Assembly: GCF_017308015.1 (NCBI RefSeq)
Contig: NZ_JAFKFW010000009.1
Coordinates: 103,508 to 167,507, forward strand
Origin: Allobosea sp.
GTDB lineage: Bacteria > Pseudomonadota > Alphaproteobacteria > Rhizobiales > Beijerinckiaceae
DNA: 64,000 nt
Direction of reading: 5' to 3'
The position numbers and the translations under genes were made by a program. The notes beneath the pieces were generated by a model. It saw nothing but the letters and a program-made list of their open reading frames with translations. It was not told the DNA's origin and made no database searches. Positions 58,401-64,000 of the stretch are shown here, one piece after another (position 1 is the stretch's first letter; every line of letters starts with the position of its first letter).

Positions 58401-60699
58401 GGTGCGCCCGCTCACGACGCTGTCGCTCCCGGTCAAGGTCACCGGGATGAAGGCAGGCGAAGAGGCCTATGTCACGCTGGCCGCCGTCGATATCGGCATC
58501 CTCAACCTCACCCGCTACGAGAGCCCGGACCCAAGCAAGTTCTTCTTCGGTCAGCGCCAGCTCGGCCATGACCTGCGCGATCTCTATGGGCTTCTGATCG
58601 ACGGCATGCAGGGTACGCGCGGTGCGATCCGCACGGGCGGCGACGCCGCGCCCCAGATGGACGGCGAGAAGCCGACGCAGGAGCCGCTCGCCCGCTATTC
58701 CGGCGTGGTCAAGGTCGCGAACGACGGCACGGCGAAGATCGATTTCGACCTGCCCGCCTTCAATGGCTCGGTCCGCGTCATGGGTGTCGCCTGGTCCGCC
58801 GGCCGCACCGGCCAGGCCAGCGCCGACGTGATCGTGCGCGATCAGATCGTCGCGCAGGCGACGCTGCCGCGCTTCCTCGCCATCGGCGACCAGTCGCGCT
58901 TCCATCTCCAGGTCGACAATGTCGAGGGTCCCGCCGGCGCCTATACCGTCGATCTCGACGTGAAGGGCCCGGTCCTGGTCGCGGCCGACGCCACCCGCCG
59001 CACCATGCAGATCGGCGCCGGCGCCAAGACGCAGATGACGATCCCCGTCACTGCCGCCGGCCTCGGCCGCGCCGAGTTCGACGTGCGCGTCTCCGGCCCG
59101 AACGGCATCGGCACGGTGCAGAACCTCGCCGTGCGCGTGCAGCCTTCGGCCGCGACGATCGCGCGCCGTATCGTCCGTGCCATCCCCGGCAATGGCGGGG
59201 CGATCACCGTCTCCTCCGACTTGCTGGCCGATCTCGTGCCGAATTCCGGCCAGGTCTCGGTGACGGTCTCGCCCTTCGGCTCGCTCGACGTACCCGCCCT
59301 GCTCAAAGCGCTCGATCGCTATCCCTATGGCTGCACCGAACAGACTGTCTCGCGCGCCTTGCCGCTGCTCGCGGTCAACCAGCTCGCCTCGCTGGAGCAG
59401 CTCGCGCTCGACGACAAGGCCGACGAGCGCGTCGTCAACGCGATCGAACGCGTGCTGGCCCGTCAGGGCGGCAACGGCTCCTTCGGCCTCTGGGGCGTCG
59501 GAGGCGACGATCTCTGGCTCGATGCCTTCGTCACGGACTTCCTGACACGGGCCCGCGAGAGGCAGTTCGCCGTGCCGCAGATCGCCTTCAATATCGCGCT
59601 CGACCGCCTGCGCAATCAGGTCGTCAACACCGGCGAGATCAACAAGGAGGAGGCGGCCGGCATCGCCTATGCGCTCTATGTGCTCGCCCGTAACGGCCGG
59701 CCGGTGATGGGCGACCTGCGCTATCTCGCCGACAACAAGCTCGGCGATTTCGCGACGCCGCTCGCCCGCGCCCAGATCGGCGCCGCGCTCTCGGCACTGG
59801 GCGATCGCGGCCGCGGCCGCGCCGCCTTCGGCAGCGCACTGGGCCTGCTCCAGCAGACGAGCGACGACGGCCTCTCGCGGCCCGACTACGGCTCCCGCCT
59901 GCGCGACGGCGCCGGTGTGCTCGCCCTGATCGCCGAGTCCAATGGCGAACGCGCCGATATCAGCCGTGCCGTCTCGATCGTCGACACCACGCGCAACAGC
60001 GCCCGCTACAATTACACCTCGACTCAGGAACAGATGTGGATGGTGCTGGCGGCGCAGGCCATGGCGAAGGATGCCGAGGGCATGACGCTGACGGTTGACG
60101 GCACGGCCCGCAAGGGCGCTCTCTACCGCACGATTCCCGCCGAGGCACTCGAGGCGAAATCCCTGACTATCACCAATCCCGGTGCCGGCAATGCTCAGGC
60201 GGTCATCACCGTCGCGGGCATCCCAACCGCGCCGGAGCCGGCGCTGAACCAGGGCTTCGGGCTGGAGCGCGTCATCTACACGATGAAGGGCGAGAAGGCC
60301 GATCCGGCGCGCCTGCGCCAGAACGAGCGCTATGTCGTGGCGCTGACGGTAACGGAAGCCGCGCCGCGCTATGGCCGCCTGCTGCTGGTCGATCCGGTTC
60401 CGGCCGGTCTCGAGATCGAAAATGCCAACCTGACGGAAGGTGCCTCGGTCGCAGGGCTCGACTGGCTCAAACAGGAGGTCTACCCGGTCCATACCGAGTC
60501 GCGCGACGACCGCTACGTCGCGGCCTTCGAGCGCCAAGGCTCCAAGAACGACAAGCTCTCCTACACCGTCGCCTATATCGCGCGAGCGGTCTCGCCCGGC
60601 CGCTATGTCTCGCCCGCCGCCGTGATCGAGGACATGTACCGGCCGGATCGTTTCGGCCGCACCGGCTTCGGCGCGGTGGAGATCTCCTCGGCGCGGTGA
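55441..60699 (+). CDS. Alpha-2-macroglobulin family protein (YfaS type)
   Basis: A 1752-residue periplasmic giant. A signal peptide ends APAFAQ; there is no lipobox Cys, unlike E. coli YfaS. Residues ~45-190 look TPR-like. MG domains follow, then the bait/ANA regions and, near residue 1297, the thioester motif GCTEQ in YPYGCTEQTVSRALP, so it can form covalent traps. Bacterial A2Ms inhibit invading proteases and protect the envelope, usually with PbpC as partner. The stop overlaps the pbpC start (GTGA), matching that partnership. ATG 55441 gives the signal peptide. Confidence 0.92.
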   Translation: MTLLSRLALALSLTLAAAPAFAQKAYVRNDLLADGQRLEERLKREVATGNRSAADAIRAGETALGRGDARSALPQANAAIVADSSNAAGWRLMARAANAIEPRDYRERWELRERAVAAAYLAYQRSTNRNDEAASLGVLARTFEKNELWRPALTTYRLSLDLAANAALQSSYESLREKRGFRLISNKTDSDAASPRACFEFSEALARGRVDFAPYVAISGGKGDFAVSAEDRQICVDGLKHGERYAIVIRQGVPSAIPDESLLKSADYEIYVRDRTPSVRFTGKNYVLPRTGQQGIPVVSVNSGKLDLEVMRIGDRNLINSVHSEDFLSQIGSYSARQISSDKGQTVWTGTMDVKSELNQDVITAFPVTEAVGSLKPGVYVMFAKPSGGPAAAAPSDDGESYDDGSTRATQWFVVSDLGLTSFTGPDGVHVLARSLADAKPIANAELRLIARNNEVLGTAKTDGNGYARFDAGLGKGQGGNAPGLVTASLAEDYGFLDLKQTAFDLSDRGVKGRVAPAGLDAYLYTERGVYRSGETVYLTSLLRDAKGAAVTGLPLTIVVKRPDGVEYRRRQVEDQGAGGRAHSIQLVSGSATGTWRVLAYSDPKGQAIGETSFLVEDYVPERLELTLTPKASLLQAGQPAELDVNARYLYGAPGSELDVTGSMTIRAADASAIPGFKDYQVGLTDEAFEPVQSEFEESTTTDAAGKATISNPVQQADTNRPLEVEMTVRVGEPGGRAIARSVTLPVVPKGAAIGVKKLFRDGDLGNGQTATFEVIMATGDGKRLARPGVKWVLSKVRRNYQWFFQDGRWNYEGVKTTRRVADGEIAVAEAAGGKIAAPVEWGNYRLDVTSDGNEAAETSVSFSVGYESDKTADTPDVLDVALDKASYADGESLQVRLSPRFAGKATLAVITDKVADIRTIDIAEGGTSASIPVKAEWGASAYLVVLAHRPMDAAAKRLPGRAIGLSWFQIGKETRTLALDLGAPKLVRPLTTLSLPVKVTGMKAGEEAYVTLAAVDIGILNLTRYESPDPSKFFFGQRQLGHDLRDLYGLLIDGMQGTRGAIRTGGDAAPQMDGEKPTQEPLARYSGVVKVANDGTAKIDFDLPAFNGSVRVMGVAWSAGRTGQASADVIVRDQIVAQATLPRFLAIGDQSRFHLQVDNVEGPAGAYTVDLDVKGPVLVAADATRRTMQIGAGAKTQMTIPVTAAGLGRAEFDVRVSGPNGIGTVQNLAVRVQPSAATIARRIVRAIPGNGGAITVSSDLLADLVPNSGQVSVTVSPFGSLDVPALLKALDRYPYGCTEQTVSRALPLLAVNQLASLEQLALDDKADERVVNAIERVLARQGGNGSFGLWGVGGDDLWLDAFVTDFLTRARERQFAVPQIAFNIALDRLRNQVVNTGEINKEEAAGIAYALYVLARNGRPVMGDLRYLADNKLGDFATPLARAQIGAALSALGDRGRGRAAFGSALGLLQQTSDDGLSRPDYGSRLRDGAGVLALIAESNGERADISRAVSIVDTTRNSARYNYTSTQEQMWMVLAAQAMAKDAEGMTLTVDGTARKGALYRTIPAEALEAKSLTITNPGAGNAQAVITVAGIPTAPEPALNQGFGLERVIYTMKGEKADPARLRQNERYVVALTVTEAAPRYGRLLLVDPVPAGLEIENANLTEGASVAGLDWLKQEVYPVHTESRDDRYVAAFERQGSKNDKLSYTVAYIARAVSPGRYVSPAAVIEDMYRPDRFGRTGFGAVEISSAR

Positions 60700-62888
60700 T
60701 GGGCGAGGGCAGGCAAACAGGGCCGTCATTCTCGGGCGCAGCGCAGCGCGGACCCGAGAATCCCGATCGGGAGATGCTCGGGTCAAGCCCGAGCATGACG
60801 GCGCGCCCTGGCCGCTTTCGCAAGCTGAAGATCGTGGCAGCTGCCGTGGGCATCTCGGCAATCACCGCCAGCGTCGGCCTCGTACTCTATGCCCGCTCCC
60901 TGCCGCCGCTCGATCTCTCCGCCGCGACCGATCGCTCGACCGTCGTGCTCGACCGCGAAGGCAAGCTGTTGCGCCCCTTCCTCACGGCTGACGGACGCTG
61001 GAAGCTCCCCGTCACGAGCGACGATGTCGATCCGCGCTATCTCGCCATGCTCAAGGCCTTCGAGGACAAGCGCTTCGACGGCCATCACGGCATTGACGCG
61101 CTGGGCATGCTGCGCGCCGCCGGGCAGATGCTCAGGAACGGCCGCATCGTCTCCGGCGGCTCGACCCTGACCATGCAGGTCGCGCGCCTGCTCGAACCGC
61201 GCGAGGAGCGCACGCTTGCCGCCAAACTCCGTCAGGTCGTGCGCGCCATCGAACTAGAGCGCCGCTTCGACAAGGCCCGTATCCTCGAGCTCTACCTCAC
61301 GCTCGCCCCGTTCGGCGGCAATCTCGAAGGCGTGCGCGCTGCAAGCTTCGCCTGGTTCGGCAAGGAGCCGAAAAGGCTCTCCACCGCCGAGGCCGCGCTG
61401 CTCGTCGCCCTCCCGCAATCGCCCGAGATGCGCCGGCCGGACCGCTTCGTCGAAGCCGCCCGCAAGGCGCGCGGGCGCGTGCTGGAACGGGTCGAGCAGG
61501 CGGGTCTCGCCACACGTGACGAGGTCGCCGCCGCCCGCAACGAGCCGATCCCGATGGCACGCCGCCCCTTCCCGAACCTGAGCCCGCATATAGCCGAGCA
61601 GGCCGTGGCGGAGGCCCCGGCCGAGCGCGTCCAGAAGCTATCGCTCGATGCGCGCCTGCAGGCAGCGCTCGAAGGGCTCGCCCGCGAGCGCAGCCTCGGC
61701 CTCGCGCCCCAGGTCTCGATCGCGATCCTCGCCGTCGACAACGAGACCGGCGAGATCCGCGCCTCCGTCGGCGGCGTCGACTATTTCGCGGCGGAACGCG
61801 CCGGCGCGCTCGACCTGACGCGGGCGCTGCGCTCGCCGGGCTCGGCGCTGAAACCCTTCATCTACGCGCTGGCCTTCGACAACGGCATCGCCCACCCCGA
61901 GACGATGCTGGAGGACCGGCCAGCGCGCTACGGCATTTATATCCCCGAGAATTTCGACATGACCTTTCAGGGCATGGTCAGCGCGCGCAGGGCGCTCCAG
62001 CTCTCGCTCAACGTGCCTGCCGTCGAGCTGCTCTCGTCGCTTGGCCCCCAGCGCTTCCTCTCGCGTCTGCGCGATGCCGGCGTCGCCATTGCCATGCCGA
62101 AGGACAGCGGCGCGCCCGGCCTTGCCGTTGGCCTCGGCGGTCTCGGCATCACCTTGCAGGACCTGACGCGCGCCTATGTCGGCCTCGCCCGCGGCGGCGA
62201 GATGCTGCCGCTGCGCTTCCGTCAGCAGGTAGGGCAGACGGGCCCTGCTCCGCGCCTCGTCGACCCCGTCGCAGCCTGGTATGTCGCCGACACCTTGCTC
62301 GGCGCACCGCCGCCGCTCAATGCCGTGCCCGGCCGCATCGCCTACAAGACCGGCACCTCCTACGGCTATCGCGACGCCTGGGCCGTCGGCTTCGATCGCA
62401 AGCATACGATCGGCGTCTGGGTCGGACGCGCCGATAACGGTGCGGTGCCCGGCCTCGTCGGACGCACTGTCGCAGCCCCCATCCTGTTCGACGCCTTCGC
62501 CCGGCTCGGCATCGATCCGCGCCCCTTCCCGCAGCCAGCGGACGCGATCGTCGCCAGCACGGGCCATCTGCCGCCGCCGCTCCGGCATCTCCGGCAGGAC
62601 GTCCCCAAGACCGTGACCGCAATGACGACGCCTGCGCTCAAGCTCGCCTTCCCGCCGGACGGTGCCCGCATCGACCTTTCCGCCGCTGCGCTCGATGGCA
62701 ATGCCCGGCTCAACCTCAAGGCCGCCGGCGGCTCGCCGCCCTATACCTGGCTGGTCGACGGCACGCCGGTGACCGAGCCGCAACGCCGCCGCGAGACGCA
62801 ATGGCAGCCGCCCGGCAAGGGCTTCATGCGGATCTCGGTAATCGACGCAACCGGGGCGAGCGAAAGCGTCTCGGTCCGGCTGCAGTAG
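60696..62888 (+). CDS. pbpC: Penicillin-binding protein 1C
   Basis: A 730-residue bifunctional PBP. After a cytoplasmic leader and one membrane segment (about residues 47-67), the GT51 glycosyltransferase has EDKRFDGHHGIDALG and GGSTLTMQVARLL. The transpeptidase has SALK (~residue 382), SLN (~438) and KTGTS (~552), and a BiPBP_C domain ends the chain. Start choice is open: GTG 60696 overlaps the A2M stop and suggests coupling; but residues 11-35 are encoded by a palindromic repeat, and ATG 60795, within that repeat, would remove it. The family N terminus usually begins near the RFRKLK text. Confidence 0.93.
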   Translation: MMGEGRQTGPSFSGAAQRGPENPDREMLGSSPSMTARPGRFRKLKIVAAAVGISAITASVGLVLYARSLPPLDLSAATDRSTVVLDREGKLLRPFLTADGRWKLPVTSDDVDPRYLAMLKAFEDKRFDGHHGIDALGMLRAAGQMLRNGRIVSGGSTLTMQVARLLEPREERTLAAKLRQVVRAIELERRFDKARILELYLTLAPFGGNLEGVRAASFAWFGKEPKRLSTAEAALLVALPQSPEMRRPDRFVEAARKARGRVLERVEQAGLATRDEVAAARNEPIPMARRPFPNLSPHIAEQAVAEAPAERVQKLSLDARLQAALEGLARERSLGLAPQVSIAILAVDNETGEIRASVGGVDYFAAERAGALDLTRALRSPGSALKPFIYALAFDNGIAHPETMLEDRPARYGIYIPENFDMTFQGMVSARRALQLSLNVPAVELLSSLGPQRFLSRLRDAGVAIAMPKDSGAPGLAVGLGGLGITLQDLTRAYVGLARGGEMLPLRFRQQVGQTGPAPRLVDPVAAWYVADTLLGAPPPLNAVPGRIAYKTGTSYGYRDAWAVGFDRKHTIGVWVGRADNGAVPGLVGRTVAAPILFDAFARLGIDPRPFPQPADAIVASTGHLPPPLRHLRQDVPKTVTAMTTPALKLAFPPDGARIDLSAAALDGNARLNLKAAGGSPPYTWLVDGTPVTEPQRRRETQWQPPGKGFMRISVIDATGASESVSVRLQ
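60723..60803. repeat. Nested palindromic repeat within the 5' end of pbpC
   Basis: GCCGTCATTCTCGGG on the left and CCCGAGCATGACGGC on the right form the outer arms (one mismatch). Inside, TCTCGGG pairs with CCCGAGA and ATGCTCGGG with CCCGAGCAT. It shares the CCGTCATGCTCGG arm with 40027-40059. It reads in frame through pbpC without a stop, as GPENPDREMLGSSPSMTA. Confidence 0.7.
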
Positions 62889-62899
62889 CGTCCCGCGCT

Positions 62900-62953
62900 G
62901 TCATCCCGGGTTCTGCGCCACAGCACTGCGTGCCGCAGCGTGTCCGGGATGAC
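62900..62953. repeat. Palindromic repeat between pbpC and the RND gene
   Basis: GTCATCCCGG and CCGGGATGAC are perfect 10-bp arms flanking ~34 bases that hold an inner CTGCG/CGCAG pair. It lies between convergent genes and may serve as a terminator; related to 9545-9597. Confidence 0.65.
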
Positions 62954-62955
62954 GC

Positions 62956-64000
62956 CTACTCCGCCGGCGCCGGGTGGGCTCCGTGCGCGCCATGGGCCTC
63001 GTCATGCGGAGCATGGCGCGAGCCATGGACCTTGCGAGCGAGGTAGCTATAGGCAACCGGCACCACATAGAGCGTCAGAAGGGTGCCGAAGGTCATACCG
63101 CCGACGATGACCCAGCCGATCTGCGAGCGGCTCTCCGCACCGGCGCCCTTGGCAATGGCAAGCGGCACGGCGCCGAGCACCATCGCGCCCGTCGTCATCA
63201 GGATCGGCCGCAGGCGCAGCTCCGCCGCCTCGACGAGGGCGTCGAGCATCTCGCGGCCCTCTTCCCGCAACTGATTGGTGAACTCCAGGATCAGGATGCC
63301 GTGCTTGGTGATCAGGCCGACCAGCGTGATCAGACCGATCTGGCTGTACACGTTCATCGTCCCGCCCGTGAAGTAGAGCGCCGCCAGGGCGCCGGTCAGC
63401 GAGAGCGGCACCGAGACCATGATCACGACAGGGTCGACGAAGCTCTCGAACTGCGCTGCCAGTACGAGATAGATGAACCCGAGCGCCAGCAGGAAGACGA
63501 TGAAGATGCTGGCGCCGGACTGCTTGAACTCGCGGCTCTGGCCGGAATAGTCGACCTGCACGGTATTGGGCAGCACGCGCGCCGCTCCCTCCTCCAGTAC
63601 CTTGAGCGCATCGCCGAGCGAATAGCCCGGGGCGGGGATCGCGGTGACCGTCGCCGAGCGTAGCTGGTTGAAGCGCACGAGTTCCTTCGGCGCAACGGTC
63701 TCCTCGACCTTGACCAGGCTGGAAAGCTGCACCACGGTGCCGCCGCGTCCCATCAGGTAGATCGATTGCAGCGCCTGGGGCGTGTTGCGCTCGGCACCCT
63801 CCACCTGCAGCATGACGTCATACTGCTTGCTGTTCATGTTGAAGCGGGTGACCTGCCTGCCGCCGAGCAGCGTCTCCATGGTGCGGCCGATGATATCGAC
63901 ATTGACGCCGAGGTCGGCAGCGCGTTGCCGGTCGATCGAGACCTTGATCTGTGGCTTGTCGAGGATGATGTTGGTCTCGACATTGGTCAGAACCGGCGAA
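62956..64000 (-). CDS. RND efflux transporter permease, C-terminal part
   Basis: The frame enters from the right window edge and ends at 62956, giving about 348 residues. SPVLTNVETNIILDKPQI at the edge, then the large periplasmic-loop text DYSGQSREFKQSG, four or five membrane segments (FIVFLLALGFIYLVLAAQF onward), and VGLITKHGILILEF place it as the C-terminal third of an AcrB/MexF-type hydrophobe/amphiphile efflux pump. The tail is His-rich (HGSRHAPHDEAHGAHGAH). The N terminus, the membrane-fusion partner and any regulator are outside the window. Confidence 0.93.
   Translation of the reverse strand, partial: SPVLTNVETNIILDKPQIKVSIDRQRAADLGVNVDIIGRTMETLLGGRQVTRFNMNSKQYDVMLQVEGAERNTPQALQSIYLMGRGGTVVQLSSLVKVEETVAPKELVRFNQLRSATVTAIPAPGYSLGDALKVLEEGAARVLPNTVQVDYSGQSREFKQSGASIFIVFLLALGFIYLVLAAQFESFVDPVVIMVSVPLSLTGALAALYFTGGTMNVYSQIGLITLVGLITKHGILILEFTNQLREEGREMLDALVEAAELRLRPILMTTGAMVLGAVPLAIAKGAGAESRSQIGWVIVGGMTFGTLLTLYVVPVAYSYLARKVHGSRHAPHDEAHGAHGAHPAPAE

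Noticed and set aside
57820-60861. Leftward open frame of 1013 codons opposite the alpha-2-macroglobulin gene
   Set aside because: It mirrors a well-supported coding region, has an Arg/Asp/Gly/His composition typical of antisense GC-rich frames, and shows no domain.

Overview
The window looks like chromosomal DNA of a GC-rich alphaproteobacterium of the Hyphomicrobiales. Supporting signs are a class I lysyl-tRNA synthetase, a B12-dependent ethylmalonyl-CoA mutase, an F1-only ATP synthase operon (atpHAGDC) with no F0 genes beside it, a comF-grxC-DUF1178 cluster, and several Tat-exported binding proteins. Boseaceae would fit best, but that placement is inference. Nearly all of the window is densely packed core and metabolic genes; only the first ~4.1 kb is clearly accessory.

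Positions 1-4118 are the end of an integrated element. A large tyrosine recombinase (2002-3924) sits just beyond the 3' end of a tRNA-Glu gene (4043-4118). To its left are decayed pieces: a UvrD/PcrA helicase pseudogene with at least three frameshifts, the 3' end of an IS21-type istA, and two leftward genes cut by a rearrangement or by the window edge. Three 12-bp direct repeats lie between the integrase and the tRNA.

Positions 4441-24398 hold comF, grxC, a DUF1178 gene, a SleB-type cell-wall hydrolase lipoprotein, ecm, a DnaJ-domain gene, bolA, an MFS carrier, an SCP2-type thiolase, two EamA carriers around a penicillin-binding D-Ala-D-Ala carboxypeptidase, a CobW-type metallochaperone GTPase, a GNAT/FemAB-like acyltransferase, an AMP-dependent acyl-CoA synthetase, a Tat-exported binding protein, an old-yellow-enzyme reductase divergent from an ArsR regulator, and rppH. 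A bidirectional terminator separates rppH from the atp operon (24466-29644), which is followed by priA, divergent xerC and a DUF4337 membrane gene.

Positions 33655-47328 carry a peptide/glycoside-type ABC importer without ATPases, divergent from a uronate catabolic pair (uxaC and a fructuronate reductase), then an orphan family-3 binding protein, an M20 amidohydrolase, lysK, a GlcD-like FAD oxidoreductase, a nitroreductase and a DUF808 protein. Positions 47405-53517 hold fadJ-type and enoyl-CoA hydratase genes and a complete tctCBA tripartite tricarboxylate transporter. The right end is an envelope module: a peptidoglycan-binding protein with a catalytically dead trypsin-like domain, divergent from an alpha-2-macroglobulin and its coupled pbpC, followed by a convergent RND efflux pump gene cut by the window end.

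Small palindromic repeats are scattered through the window, mostly between convergent genes, once inside the atp operon and once in frame at the 5' end of pbpC. Several promoter-proximal palindromes look like operators: upstream of tctC, lysK, uxaC, ecm and arsR. No CRISPR array, complete IS, rRNA operon or obvious riboswitch was seen. I found no wholly new multi-gene system; the most unusual items are the dead protease/alpha-2-macroglobulin/PbpC module, the in-frame repeat in pbpC, and the paired 15-bp inverted repeats upstream of lysK.
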